DNA from: Paenibacillus tritici
Lineage (GTDB): Bacteria; Bacillota; Bacilli; Paenibacillales; Paenibacillaceae
Length of the DNA: 64,000 bases
NCBI RefSeq assembly: GCF_013204885.1
Contig: NZ_JABMKX010000019.1
Coordinates: forward strand, 61,943 to 125,942
Reading direction: 5' to 3'
The notes under the pieces were generated by a model. It made no database searches and had not been told where the DNA came from. It saw only the letters and a program-made list of their open reading frames with translations. The position numbers were made by a program, and so were the translations under genes. Shown piece after piece: positions 42,879-52,969 of this stretch. Position 1 is the stretch's first letter; the number at the start of each line of letters is the position of its first letter.

Positions 42879-45509
42879 TTACGGTGTGCCGGTTCCTTCT
42901 ACGAAGCCGCTGCCCGGATCACCGGCCGGATCTGTCCCGGCATCGGGGATAATTCCCGGATCCACAGTGTTGCTTGTAGCCTCCGGTGTCGGCAAAGGCT
43001 CCTCCGTGGCCACAGGAGGCGGAGTAATCTCAGGCGGCGATGTTGCTGCTCCGCTGCCGTTGTCTCCTCCTTCGCCATTCCCGTGATTGCCCGGGCCATT
43101 ATTGCCAGGTCCAGGATCTACCGGATTGCCGCCGTTCTCCCCGTTGCCGGGGTTACCTCCGTTGTCCGGATTGTCCGGATTGTCGGGATTATCCGTAGGC
43201 ATAGCCGGATCAAGGGTCGGTTCCGGCTCCGGTGTCTGCAGTTCGTCCTGCACAGATACCGTCACCGTCTCCGAAGGCTCACTCTCCACACTAAGCTCCT
43301 GATAATACGCAGTAACATAATACTCATAGGACAGCCCCGGCATGGCGCTGATATCCCCAATATTCGTTGCCATAGTATTCATTAACAGAGTGAAGTCCGC
43401 TTCAGAGGTCTCCCGGCGGTAAATACGGTATTCCACCCCGCTAGTCGCCGACGCATTCCAGCTCATATTGACTGTCATTGTGGCAGCATCGTATGCCGCC
43501 TGGAAGCCTGTCACCGCAGATACCGCTTCAGGTGTCGGCGTAGCCTCAACCTCAACCTGATCCGAACCCTTCGGTACAGGGAACTCCTTGGCTGGGACGC
43601 CTTCCAGCGCCTTCTCCATGACCTTGCCCCAGAATGCGGCAGCCAGCGGACTGCTGTTCTTCAGCAGACGGGTTTTGCTCGGTTTGTCATACCCCATCCA
43701 TACGGCGGCCGTCCATTCCGGGGTGTAGCCGACGAACCAGACGTCACGGTTAGAGCTAATGCCCTTATATCCGCTCTGGGTGGTTCCGGTCTTACCGGCT
43801 ACCGGACGGTTGATTTTGGCTTTTTTACCCGTACCGTCCTGTACGACCTTCTGCATCATCTCCGTCATCTGATAAGCAGTGTCTTCACTCATCACACGGT
43901 CTGCCTTAGTGTTGGCCTTGTAGACGGTCTTCCCGTCGCTGTCAGCAATCGACTTCACGGAGTACGCCTTCCGCAGCTCTCCGCCATTGGCAAAAGCGCT
44001 GTAGGCCTGAGCCATCTCCATAGTATTCGTACCTTCACTCATCCCGCCGAGAGCGAGCGACAGGTTCTTGTCTTCATCCTTCAGATTAATGCCGAGCTTC
44101 TTGGCGAACTGGAAGCCGGTATTCACACCGATCTCATTCAGCAGCCATACTGCCGGAATATTCTCTGATTTGGTCAGCGCAACGCTCATGCTGATGGACT
44201 TCGAGTATCCGTGCAGGTTATTCGGACAATAATTGCCGAAGCACTGCTTCTCATTACTGAGCATGGAATCATTCGTGAATTTGCCGGATTCCAGAGCCGG
44301 TGCATAAGCAACCAGCGGTTTGAAGGCTGAACCCGGTGAGCGGCGGCTGCCGTCGATCCGGCTATAGCCTTTTTTCTCATAATTGCGTCCGCCCATCAGA
44401 GCGACTACGCTGCCGTTCTCCTGATTGATGATGGTCATCGAGCCTTGCACCAGCTCATCGTCCACACTTTTCTCAAAGTTATCACTGTCGGCAAAAGCAT
44501 CCTCAATGGTCTCCTGGGCGTGCTTATCCATGGTGGTGTAGATTTTGTATCCGCCGATGTTCAGGTCATCTTCGGTCAGCCCGAATCTGTCCTCGGCTTC
44601 GCCAATCGCATAATCAATGAACGCCTGGTAACGCTGCTTGCCTTTCTCTGGTGGCGTATAGTTATAATCAACAGCCTTGGCCTCGTCCATCTGCTCCTTG
44701 GTAATCTTTTTCTGATCATACATGAGCTGAAGAACAACCGCACGGCGTTCTTTGGACAGCTCCGGATTACGCAGCGGATTATAACGGGAAGGCCCCTTAG
44801 GCATTGCAGCCAGCGTAGCCATTTCCCAGAGCTCTAGATCGTTCAGATTCTCCTTACCGAAGTATCGGATAGAAGCAGCCTTGATCCCGTAGATTGTCCC
44901 GCCGAACGGAATCCGGTTCAGGTACATGGTGATAATATCTTCTTTGGTTTCTGTTTTCTCCAGTGCGACGGCAATCGAAACCTCTGTCGCTTTGCGGAAG
45001 AAGGTCTTATCCCGATTCAGGAAGATATTCTTCGCAAGCTGCTGAGTAATGGTGCTGCCGCCCTCAACCATACTGCGTGCCGCAATATCCTTGACTGCCG
45101 CGCGTCCGATGGACCAGAGATCCACACCGTTGTGCTCGAAGAAACGTTTATCCTCGGTGGCTACGAAGGCGGTAATCAGCATCTTGGGAAGATCCTCATA
45201 ATCTACCGGATCACTTTTCTCCAGAGACAGCTCCCCGATCAGATTCGCATTCCGGTCAAAAATCTGCGTAGGCGGATACAAGGTTAGCTTATCCCTATTC
45301 GCATCCAGCAGCTTCTGGCCGTTCAGCATAATGAACAAATATCCGCCCAGCGCACAAAAAATAGCTAAGGCAATTGAAAAAAACAAACTCCACAGCACAC
45401 GCTTTTTAGTTAAAAATTTCTTTTTCTTCTTCGGCTTTCCTTTGGAACTCGGCGGCTGGCTTCCTCTGTTTCTATTCCCGCCGTTCCTGGTTAGTTGGTC
45501 TCTGGACAT
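42879..45509 (-). CDS. Class A penicillin-binding protein (PBP1A-like)
   Basis: Bifunctional peptidoglycan glycosyltransferase/transpeptidase, 876 aa. Basic N-terminus and one TM helix near residues 33-58. GT51 domain with catalytic Glu in ATEDKRFFEHNGVD, plus MVEGGSTITQQLAKN. Transpeptidase: SPGSAFKP (SxxK), SEN triad and AGKTGTTQSG (KTG). A fibronectin III-like domain (about 660-755) follows, then a Pro/Asn/Gly/Glu low-complexity tail (about 770-876; PDNPDNPDNGGNPGNGEN). AGGAGG precedes the ATG at 45507-45509. The tail is extracellular and may contact the wall. Confidence 0.95.
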   Translation of the reverse strand: MSRDQLTRNGGNRNRGSQPPSSKGKPKKKKKFLTKKRVLWSLFFSIALAIFCALGGYLFIMLNGQKLLDANRDKLTLYPPTQIFDRNANLIGELSLEKSDPVDYEDLPKMLITAFVATEDKRFFEHNGVDLWSIGRAAVKDIAARSMVEGGSTITQQLAKNIFLNRDKTFFRKATEVSIAVALEKTETKEDIITMYLNRIPFGGTIYGIKAASIRYFGKENLNDLELWEMATLAAMPKGPSRYNPLRNPELSKERRAVVLQLMYDQKKITKEQMDEAKAVDYNYTPPEKGKQRYQAFIDYAIGEAEDRFGLTEDDLNIGGYKIYTTMDKHAQETIEDAFADSDNFEKSVDDELVQGSMTIINQENGSVVALMGGRNYEKKGYSRIDGSRRSPGSAFKPLVAYAPALESGKFTNDSMLSNEKQCFGNYCPNNLHGYSKSISMSVALTKSENIPAVWLLNEIGVNTGFQFAKKLGINLKDEDKNLSLALGGMSEGTNTMEMAQAYSAFANGGELRKAYSVKSIADSDGKTVYKANTKADRVMSEDTAYQMTEMMQKVVQDGTGKKAKINRPVAGKTGTTQSGYKGISSNRDVWFVGYTPEWTAAVWMGYDKPSKTRLLKNSSPLAAAFWGKVMEKALEGVPAKEFPVPKGSDQVEVEATPTPEAVSAVTGFQAAYDAATMTVNMSWNASATSGVEYRIYRRETSEADFTLLMNTMATNIGDISAMPGLSYEYYVTAYYQELSVESEPSETVTVSVQDELQTPEPEPTLDPAMPTDNPDNPDNPDNGGNPGNGENGGNPVDPGPGNNGPGNHGNGEGGDNGSGAATSPPEITPPPVATEEPLPTPEATSNTVDPGIIPDAGTDPAGDPGSGFVEGTGTP

Positions 45510-45561
45510 ATTGCCTCCTGACTCCCTTAACGGAAAAAACAAAAATGATGTTCACGAATGA

Positions 45562-45586
45562 AAAGAACAACCTTCACAGGTTGCTC
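45562..45586 (-). terminator. Terminator-like hairpin after hfq
   Basis: GCAACC-tgtgaa-GGTTGT then TCTTTTC on the minus strand, 60 nt after hfq. Confidence 0.6.
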
Positions 45587-45647
45587 TCTGCACTCTCTAT
45601 TCAAACGATTTATAAACAAAAAGGTTTCGCTTCAAGGCTGTAAAATC

Positions 45648-45887
45648 TTAAACTTCGCTATTATTGTCCTGCATGAGCGATACGCTGCGCTGTGGTGTAA
45701 AGGTGGAAATCGCATGCTTGTACACCATCTGCTGGCGCCCGTCACTGTCGATGACAATGGTGAAGTTGTCGAAGGCTTTGATAATTCCCCGGATTTGAAA
45801 GCCGTTGGTCAAATATACTGTAGCAGGGATATTCTCTTTGCGCAGCTGGTTCAAGAACGTATCTTGAATGTTAATGGACTTGTTCAT
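45648..45887 (-). CDS. hfq: RNA chaperone Hfq
   Basis: Hexameric Sm-like RNA-binding protein, 79 aa. Sm1 motif (QDTFLNQLRKENIPATVYLTNGFQIRGIIKAFDNFTIVI) and Sm2 (QQMVYKHAISTF). Short C-tail as in Firmicutes. Start at 45885-45887 after GGGGGT. It lies 20 nt from miaA, the order known in Bacillus and E. coli. Confidence 0.96.
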   Translation of the reverse strand: MNKSINIQDTFLNQLRKENIPATVYLTNGFQIRGIIKAFDNFTIVIDSDGRQQMVYKHAISTFTPQRSVSLMQDNNSEV

Positions 45888-45906
45888 ATGACGTACCCCC
45901 AATGGT

Positions 45907-46887
45907 TCAATTAGATTGTTCAGAAGTATATTCAAGACCTGTGAGAAACTTTCCTGCTATTATACCATTTATTTTTGAAAAATTCTCAGAAAAGTTTTGA
46001 CTCTCCAGGGTGTCGACCCACTGAATCTCCTTCATGTGGCGAAACCATGACAACTGCCGCTTGGCGAACCGGCGGGTATCGCGCTTCAGCAGCACCACAG
46101 CTTCCTCAAGCGTCGTCTCGCCCTCCAGATAAGCGGCAATCTCTTTGTAGCCCAGGCCCTGCATAGATACAAGGCTCCTGCCGTAGCCATGTTCGAGCAG
46201 CCTCTGCACCTCGGCAACAAGCCCCTCCGCCAGCATCTGATCAATTCGGTCTTCAATACGTTTATATAGTATTTTCCGGTCCATTGTCAAACCGATGAGG
46301 CATAAATCGTACGGAGACTCTTTGTTCTGGGCGGCTAGCGAGGCCGACAGCGGAACGTTCGTCTGGTGCTGAATCTCCAGCGCACGGATGATCCGCCGGC
46401 GGTCATTGGGATGCAGCCGCTCTGCGCTGGCCGGATCTACCGCCGCCAGACGGGCGTGCAGAGCCTCAGCCCCGTGCTCTTCCGCGTAGGCTTCCTGCTC
46501 GCTGCGGAAGGCCTCGTCGGCCACCGCTTCAGAGAAGCGGAAGCCGTAGCACAGCGATTCAATATAGAGGCCTGTTCCGCCTACGATAAAAGGCAGCTTG
46601 CCTCTGCTGCTGATCTCTTCGATCAGTCGCGCTCCCTGCTCCTGAAATTCAGCGGTGGAATACGCATCCTGCGGATCATGAATATCAATCAGATGATGGG
46701 GAATGCCCTTCATCTCAGCAGGCGTAATCTTCGCTGTTCCGATATCCATGCCACGGTAGACCTGCATCGAATCCCCGGAGATGATCTCGGCCCCGTGTGC
46801 CTCGGCCAGCTCCAGACTCAGCCGGGTCTTCCCGACTGCCGTCGGCCCCAGCAGCACAAGCACCTTACGTTTAGTCTCAGTTGTCAA
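45907..46887 (-). CDS. miaA: tRNA dimethylallyltransferase
   Basis: Transfers dimethylallyl to A37 of tRNAs reading codons beginning with U. 326 aa. P-loop LLGPTAVGKTRLSLELA, ISGDSMQVYRGMDIGTAK, PFIVGGTGLYIESL, NDRRRIIRALEI, YKEIAAYLEG, RFAKRQLSWFR. Overlaps the upstream RsmJ-like gene by 11 nt and lies before hfq. Confidence 0.97.
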   Translation of the reverse strand: MTTETKRKVLVLLGPTAVGKTRLSLELAEAHGAEIISGDSMQVYRGMDIGTAKITPAEMKGIPHHLIDIHDPQDAYSTAEFQEQGARLIEEISSRGKLPFIVGGTGLYIESLCYGFRFSEAVADEAFRSEQEAYAEEHGAEALHARLAAVDPASAERLHPNDRRRIIRALEIQHQTNVPLSASLAAQNKESPYDLCLIGLTMDRKILYKRIEDRIDQMLAEGLVAEVQRLLEHGYGRSLVSMQGLGYKEIAAYLEGETTLEEAVVLLKRDTRRFAKRQLSWFRHMKEIQWVDTLESQNFSENFSKINGIIAGKFLTGLEYTSEQSN

Positions 46888-47656
46888 TGGTAATCACCCC
46901 GTACGATGTTTTGGCATTGGCCCTCAGCAGCTCCGTGAAGCCCAGCCGGGCGAATTCGCTGCTCAGCGCCTTCTCCTTCAGAAGCACCGTCTTACGCGCA
47001 ACTCTCAGCGCCTCGGCTACGCTTGCAGCCGACAATGCAGCAGGATTGGCAAATTGCCGCAGCGGTGAGATCGCGGCCGAATCGGTCAGCGGCACCCGGA
47101 ACATCGGATCGAAATAGATGATATCAATACTGTTGTCCGGCTGGGCCTTCAGATACTCCAGATGATCGCCGAGCTGCACATTGATGCGGCGCAGCGCTTC
47201 ATTCACCTTAATCTGGCCGGAAACATACTGGCTCATCCCCTCCAGCAGCAGCGCATACAGCGGCAGCGAGCTCTCCAGCGCGGTAACCCTGGAGTGTTCA
47301 CCTCCGGTGACGGCAAACAGCAGCGAGTCCGCTCCGAGTCCCGCCGTGCAGTCCAGCACACTGTCGCCGGGTACCATGCCTGCGGCATCAATCATGGGAT
47401 CGGGCTCTCCCCGCAGCATCCGCTTGGCGCGGACGAAGCCCATGCTGGGATGGAACTCCATAGGCGGCATTCCCGGCGTGATCAGCCGGACGGCCTCCTG
47501 CAGAACAACCAGAATCTGCTCGTCCCCGTAGTGCTCCATAAGCCTCGGCATGGAGAATTTGTCCCGGGGAGCATAGGCACAGCCCGTGCGGTCCGCGAGC
47601 TTTCGGGCCCGTGTAACCACTTCCGGTATCGGGTCAAAGCCCGTAGTTATAATCAT
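46877..47656 (-). CDS. Class I SAM-dependent methyltransferase (RsmJ-like)
   Basis: About 259 residues. N-terminal ITTGFDPIPEVVTRARKLADRTG and FHPSMGFVRAKRMLRGEPDPMIDAAGM; SAM motif VLDCTAGLGADSLLFAV; DIIYFDPMFRVPL (DPMF catalytic-type motif). This layout matches the RsmJ/YhiQ family that methylates 16S rRNA guanosine, though the target in this organism is inferred. Start at 47654-47656 with GGAGGCAAC. Coupled to miaA by 11-nt overlap. Confidence 0.85.
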   Translation of the reverse strand: MIITTGFDPIPEVVTRARKLADRTGCAYAPRDKFSMPRLMEHYGDEQILVVLQEAVRLITPGMPPMEFHPSMGFVRAKRMLRGEPDPMIDAAGMVPGDSVLDCTAGLGADSLLFAVTGGEHSRVTALESSLPLYALLLEGMSQYVSGQIKVNEALRRINVQLGDHLEYLKAQPDNSIDIIYFDPMFRVPLTDSAAISPLRQFANPAALSAASVAEALRVARKTVLLKEKALSSEFARLGFTELLRANAKTSYGVITIDN

Positions 47657-47697
47657 GTTGCCTCCGTTCCGCACTCTTCAAATGTACAATATAGCCA

Positions 47698-49779
47698 TTA
47701 CATAACGCGCTTAAACAGTTTTTCCAGATCATAGGCCGAGAAAGATACAACGATCGGGCGTCCATGCGGGCAGGTATAAGGCTGACGGCAGGCAGCGAGT
47801 CTTGTCAGCAGCGACTCCACTTCCAGCTCTGTAAGCTTCTGGTTAGCCTTAATTGAAGCCTTGCAGGAGCATAGAATGGAAGATTTCTCGCGCAGCTTGG
47901 CGAGGTCAATCGACCGTTCGCTCAGCACCCACTCCGCCATCTCCTCAATCACCGCCTTCTCATCGCCTTCCGGGAACCAGTACGGCAAGGAACGGACCAG
48001 GAAGGTCTGCCCGCCGAAATGCTCTAGGATAACCCCGGCCTGCTCGAACCAGTGCAGCCGTTCGCTGAGCTGCCTGCTCTCCGAAGGTGTAAACTCCAGC
48101 GTGATCGGCAATAGCAGCTCCTGCGAGGCATCCTCGGGCTTGCCGAACTTCTCGTAATAAAATTCATAATTCACCCGCTCATGTGCAGCGTGCTGGTCAA
48201 TCAGGTACAGGCCGCTGTCATTCTGGGCGATAATATACGTTCCGTGATGCTGGCCGATATAATTCAGCTCCGGGAACTGCGGAAGGCCGGAGCCGTCCGG
48301 GTCCACAGGAGCGTACAGCTCCCCGGCTGCCGGCTGCTGCCCGCGCCCGGCCATCGCCGCCTGGGGGCGGTAGCTATTCTCACGCGGACCGGAGGACGGC
48401 TGTGCAGCACCACTCCGGTAAGGAGCAGGCGCCGGAGCCCCTCCGCTATAAGCCGCTGCCGTCTCCCTGGCCTGAAGCTGCTGCGGATTCCCGGATGCCG
48501 GGGCAGCGTAGGGGCTGGCGGCAGGTGAGTAGGCAGATCCCAACAGCGGACCTCCGCTCTCAGCGGATGGAGACCCGCTCCGTCCGCCGGAAGACAGCGG
48601 ATGGCTGCCTCCGCCGTCAGGAATTCCCTGGCCGGAACTATACTGGCCGGAAGCATTCTCTGTACCGGCTGCTCCGGCACCTTGCTGTATCGCCCCGGGT
48701 ACATTCCCTTTGGAGAAGGCGAATTGTTCCTGAATGAACGAGCTGCTGTTCTTCCCGCCGATGATCTCTTTGGTTGGACGCGGAATCAGGCTCTGCCCCA
48801 TGAGCAGCGAGCGGAGCTGCTGTTCCACGAATCCGTACAGCTCAGGTTCTTTGCTGAAGCGGACCTCCAGCTTGGCCGGATGCACATTGACGTCAACAAG
48901 GGACGGGTGCATCTCCAGCTTCAGCACCAGCAGCGGATAACGGTTAATTGGCAATAGCGTATGGTAGGCGCGCATGATTGCAGCGTTCAGTCCATTGCTG
49001 CGGACATACCGTCCGCCGACCAGCGTCGTAACCGCATTACGGTTCGAGCGTGTCCACTCCGGGCGGCTGATATAGCCGGAGATCCGGAAGTCCGGGTCTT
49101 CCGCCGATACCGGCAGCATGGCTTTGGCGGCAGAGGTGCCGTATACGGCGGCAATCACCTGCAGCAGGTCGCCGTTGCCCAGCGTATGCAGCAATTGGTT
49201 ACTATTATGCTGCAAGGTGAAGGAGATATCAGGATGAGCCAGAGCCATCCGGTACATCGCATCCGAAATATGGCCCAGCTCAGTCTGGATACTCTTCATA
49301 TACTTGAGCCGTGCCGGAGTATTGTAGAAGAGCTCCCGTACGCTGAGATCACTGCCCTTGCCGCAAGCAGCATCTTCATTGCGGATCAATCTGCCGCCTT
49401 CTATGTCCAGCACCCGCCCCTTACCGTCGTCCTCGCTTGCGGTCAGCAGAGTCAGCTTCGAGACCGCCGCGATACTCGCCAGCGCTTCCCCACGGAAGCC
49501 GAGGCTGGTGATCAGGAACAGATCACGGCCGCTTGCAATTTTGCTGGTGGCATGGCGGTAGAAGGCAGTCTCGCAATCCTCCGGCTCAATCCCGGACCCA
49601 TTATCCTTAACTCGGATGCTCTGCAGTCCGCCCTCTTCCACCGAGACTTCAATACGGGTGCTGCCTGCATCAATTGCATTCTCCACAAGCTCCTTCACTA
49701 CGGAGGCCGGGCGCTCTACTACCTCCCCGGCAGCAATCTGGTTGGCAATATGCTCGTCCAGCACATGAATTTTAGCCAT
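47698..49779 (-). CDS. mutL: DNA mismatch repair protein MutL
   Basis: 693 aa GHKL ATPase and endonuclease of mismatch repair. N-terminal KIHVLDEHIANQIAAGEVVERPASVVKELVENAIDAG, DNGSGI and GFRGEALASIAAV; C-terminal metal-binding endonuclease motif DQHAAHERVNYE, plus SCKASIKAN, ACRQPYTCPHGRP. A Ser/Gly/Pro/Ala-rich linker of about 130 residues (roughly 365-490) joins the halves and is longer than usual. It lies downstream of mutS; the two are separated by 274 bp with no clear feature. Confidence 0.97.
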   Translation of the reverse strand: MAKIHVLDEHIANQIAAGEVVERPASVVKELVENAIDAGSTRIEVSVEEGGLQSIRVKDNGSGIEPEDCETAFYRHATSKIASGRDLFLITSLGFRGEALASIAAVSKLTLLTASEDDGKGRVLDIEGGRLIRNEDAACGKGSDLSVRELFYNTPARLKYMKSIQTELGHISDAMYRMALAHPDISFTLQHNSNQLLHTLGNGDLLQVIAAVYGTSAAKAMLPVSAEDPDFRISGYISRPEWTRSNRNAVTTLVGGRYVRSNGLNAAIMRAYHTLLPINRYPLLVLKLEMHPSLVDVNVHPAKLEVRFSKEPELYGFVEQQLRSLLMGQSLIPRPTKEIIGGKNSSSFIQEQFAFSKGNVPGAIQQGAGAAGTENASGQYSSGQGIPDGGGSHPLSSGGRSGSPSAESGGPLLGSAYSPAASPYAAPASGNPQQLQARETAAAYSGGAPAPAPYRSGAAQPSSGPRENSYRPQAAMAGRGQQPAAGELYAPVDPDGSGLPQFPELNYIGQHHGTYIIAQNDSGLYLIDQHAAHERVNYEFYYEKFGKPEDASQELLLPITLEFTPSESRQLSERLHWFEQAGVILEHFGGQTFLVRSLPYWFPEGDEKAVIEEMAEWVLSERSIDLAKLREKSSILCSCKASIKANQKLTELEVESLLTRLAACRQPYTCPHGRPIVVSFSAYDLEKLFKRVM

Positions 49780-50053
49780 ATTCGTTCACCTCGCATTGGT
49801 TTATTTTATAGACAGTGTTGAACATTAACGGACTGTAAAAGCCTTATTTGGATCAAAACAGCCCCTCTCGGGGACCGAACGGACTAGAGTGCGACTTATG
49901 TCCTCTCCAGCAACTAACATGGGGTGAAATAACCTGACATAAGCGTCACTGTGTCCGCAAGCTTGCAAAAAGCATACTTCTATAAGGAATAAGGGCATCT
50001 CAGTCCGCACCGTGCTATACGTTTAACAGATTGCTGTCAGCAATTTCGCTGAA

Positions 50054-52828
50054 TTACAGCTCCCGGGCCTTCATCTTCAGCTCATTCAGCAGGCCCATCG
50101 CCTGCAGCGGGGTCATGTTCATCAGATCCGCTCCCTGAACGGCCGAGATCAGCTCTTTCAGCAGCGGATTTTCTTTGACTGCCGGTGCTGCTGACCCGCC
50201 TTTGCGGTTCTTGCGCGGCTCTTCCCCGCCAAAAATAGACAGCTGCACAACCTCATTGTCCTCTTCCTCCACAGGAGAAGCAAGCGTAACGGCGGCTTCC
50301 CGCTGACCGGCAGCCACTAGAGCGGCTGCTTCAGATGTAGGTGCTGAATGGACTGGGGCAGCCTGTTGTTCCTGAATAACCGGCCCGCTCCGGTCTTTGT
50401 AGTCTGTACCATAATTCAGCGGAGCGCTGCCCGGCGGAGATGCCTGCTCGATGCTCTGGAGCAATCCGTAGGCACGGTCAATAATCCCCTCCGGCAGTCC
50501 CGCCAGCCGCGCACAGTAGATTCCGTAGCTGCTGTCCGCCGCTCCCGGCACAAGCTTGCGCAGGAAGTTGACCTTGTCTCCGCTCTCCTGCACCGCCATC
50601 GAATAGTTCCGCAGACCGCTGAGGCTCTGCTCCAGATGGGCCAGCTCATGGAAATGCGTGGAGACCAGTGCTTTGCAGGCAATGGTGTCATGCACATATT
50701 CGATCACAGCCTGGGCAATTGCCATCCCCTCGCTGGTTGAGGTCCCCCGGCCCAGCTCATCTATGATGATCAGACTGCGGGCTGTGGCTTTTTCGGTCAT
50801 GACCTGAATGTCGGCCATCTCCACCATGAAGGTGCTCTGGCCGCCGATCAGGTCATCCGCTGCACCGATCCGGGTGAAGATGCGGTCGATCAGAGCCACC
50901 TCGGCGCTGCCCGCAGGCACGAAGCAGCCGATCTGGGCCATGATGCAGATGAGCGCAACCTGGCGCATATACGTGCTTTTGCCGGCCATGTTCGGCCCTG
51001 TAATCAGCAGAATATTGCCTTCGTCCTTGCTGAGGGTGCTGCCGTTCGCAATAAAAGCCGAATCCTTCAGCACCGCCTCGACCACGGGATGGCGTCCCCC
51101 TTCGATCCGCAGATCATAGCTGTCGGACAGCTTCGGCTTCACGAACCGGTGCTCGGCACTGACCGCTGCGAGGCATTGGTACACATCAATCTCGGCCACC
51201 TTCTCGGCAAGCGCCTGCAGGCGCGGAACCTGACTGCTGATCCGCTCGCGCAGTTCGGTGAACAGGCTGTATTCCAGATCTGTCATCTTATCCTGGGCTT
51301 CCAGGATCAGTGCTTCCTTCTCCTTCAGTTCCGGGGTCACATAACGCTCGGCATTCGCGAGCGTCTGCTTGCGCTCATAGCGGCCTTCCGGCAGCGAAGA
51401 GAGATTGGAGCGGGTAATTTCTATATAGTATCCGAAAATTTTGTTATAGCCGATCTTGAGGGATTTGATCCCGGTCACCTGGCGTTCCTTCGCTTCAAGC
51501 TCTGCAATCCAGCGCTTGCCGCTGCTGCTGGCTTCCCGCAGCTCGTCCAGCCGTTCATGGTAACCCCCGCGGATGATTCCTCCGTCACGGACAGATACCG
51601 GTGCTTCCTCCACAATCGCCCGTTCGATATCCTCTCGAAGCTCCGCGCATTCATCCATAGCTGCCCCAATCTCCCTTAAGGTAGCCGAGCCGGAGGTCAG
51701 GCACATCTCTTTGAGCGCCGGAATCTGTGCCAGAGACAGCTTCAAGGCATTCATATCCCGGCCGTTGGCGCTGCCGAAGGCAATACGCCCAACCAGCCGC
51801 TCCAGATCGTAGATTTCCTTCAGCGCCCCGCGCAGATCCTCGCGGACAATGAACTGGTTATACAGATAGTCGACAGCTTCCAGACGGCGCTCAATCGGCG
51901 CGCGCTGCAAGAGCGGCTTATCAATCCGGCGGCGCAGCAGACGGCCCCCCATCGAAGTCTCGGTGCGGTCGAGCAGCCAGAGGAGCGAGCCTTTTTTGGA
52001 GCGTTCCCTCACCGTTTCGGTCAGCTCCAGATTACGCCGGGTGAACGGATCGAGAATCATAAAATTCCCGGGCTCGTAAGGTGAAATCTGGGTGAGCTGT
52101 CCAAGGGAACGGCGCTGGGTCTCGCTGAAATAGGAGATCAGCAGCGCCAGACACCGTCCGCGCTCCTTCTCCAGCCGGACCCAGGCCGCTTCGCCGAACT
52201 GGCGGCGGGCCAGTGCTTCCTCCTGCTTGTCCCACGGCGTATAGACCACAGGCTTAGCCAGCAGGGAAGCTTCACTGCGCAGCTGCTCAAGCAAGGCAGA
52301 ATCGCCAATAATCTCCGCCGGCTCGTAGATTCCAATCTCGTCGCGCAGCCATTCGGTGCTGGAGAGAACCGATGTGACATACAGCTCACCTGTCGTCAAA
52401 TCACAGGCAGCCAGTGCCATCATCCCGTCCTCCTCCGTGACGCAGACGAGGTAGTTGTTGCTTTTGTCGGTAATGATTTTGCCATCCATCACCGTGCCCG
52501 GTGTAACGACCCGGACGATATCGCGGCGGACCATCCCCTTGGTCACCGCAGGATCATCCAGCTGCTCGCAGATCGCAACCTTGTAGCCCTTCTCGATCAG
52601 TCGCTGTATGTACCCTTCGGCGGCATGATACGGCACCCCGCACATTGGAATCTTCTCACCAATTCCGCCATCGCGGCCTGTTAATGTAATCTCAAGCTCT
52701 TTGGATGCAAGCAAGGCATCCTCGAAGAACATTTCATAGAAATCGCCCAGACGAAAGAAAAGGAAAGCGTCTTTAGCCCCTTCCTTCACTCTCAGATACT
52801 GCTGAATCATCGGCGTATAGTTTGCCAT
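50054..52828 (-). CDS. mutS: DNA mismatch repair protein MutS
   Basis: 924 aa mismatch-recognition ATPase. N-terminal mismatch-binding domain MIQQYLRVKEGAKDAFLFFRLGDFYEMFFEDA (Phe-x-Glu as FYE); connector, lever and clamp; ATPase with ITGPNMAGKSTYMRQVALI, LIIIDELGRGTSTSEGMAIA, STHFHELA. The C-terminal tail from about 800 is Ala/Glu-rich, then a conserved end (NPLLKELISAVQGADLMNMTPLQAMGLLNELKMKARE), likely the beta-clamp and MutL-contact part. Cotranscribed order cotE-amidoligase-mutS-mutL. Confidence 0.98.
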   Translation of the reverse strand: MANYTPMIQQYLRVKEGAKDAFLFFRLGDFYEMFFEDALLASKELEITLTGRDGGIGEKIPMCGVPYHAAEGYIQRLIEKGYKVAICEQLDDPAVTKGMVRRDIVRVVTPGTVMDGKIITDKSNNYLVCVTEEDGMMALAACDLTTGELYVTSVLSSTEWLRDEIGIYEPAEIIGDSALLEQLRSEASLLAKPVVYTPWDKQEEALARRQFGEAAWVRLEKERGRCLALLISYFSETQRRSLGQLTQISPYEPGNFMILDPFTRRNLELTETVRERSKKGSLLWLLDRTETSMGGRLLRRRIDKPLLQRAPIERRLEAVDYLYNQFIVREDLRGALKEIYDLERLVGRIAFGSANGRDMNALKLSLAQIPALKEMCLTSGSATLREIGAAMDECAELREDIERAIVEEAPVSVRDGGIIRGGYHERLDELREASSSGKRWIAELEAKERQVTGIKSLKIGYNKIFGYYIEITRSNLSSLPEGRYERKQTLANAERYVTPELKEKEALILEAQDKMTDLEYSLFTELRERISSQVPRLQALAEKVAEIDVYQCLAAVSAEHRFVKPKLSDSYDLRIEGGRHPVVEAVLKDSAFIANGSTLSKDEGNILLITGPNMAGKSTYMRQVALICIMAQIGCFVPAGSAEVALIDRIFTRIGAADDLIGGQSTFMVEMADIQVMTEKATARSLIIIDELGRGTSTSEGMAIAQAVIEYVHDTIACKALVSTHFHELAHLEQSLSGLRNYSMAVQESGDKVNFLRKLVPGAADSSYGIYCARLAGLPEGIIDRAYGLLQSIEQASPPGSAPLNYGTDYKDRSGPVIQEQQAAPVHSAPTSEAAALVAAGQREAAVTLASPVEEEDNEVVQLSIFGGEEPRKNRKGGSAAPAVKENPLLKELISAVQGADLMNMTPLQAMGLLNELKMKAREL

Positions 52829-52969
52829 CGTCTACCTCCATGCCTACTTCATACTGTTCTCTATTATAGCAGAAACTCCGCGCTCAGGGTTACCCTCCGC
52901 CGGCCCACAGCTTCTGCCAAAATGAGATTACTTGAAAGACGGATAGATTGGAGCAGGGGGAGCTTTCGA

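Noticed and set aside
43060..43200. Low-complexity repeats in the penicillin-binding protein tail
   Set aside because: Common Pro/Gly/Asn-rich extracellular tail of Paenibacillus-type class A PBPs; in frame and not a mobile repeat.
49825..50010. 61-codon minus-strand frame between mutL and mutS
   Set aside because: No Shine-Dalgarno at the start and no conservation signal; the gap shows no other structure.
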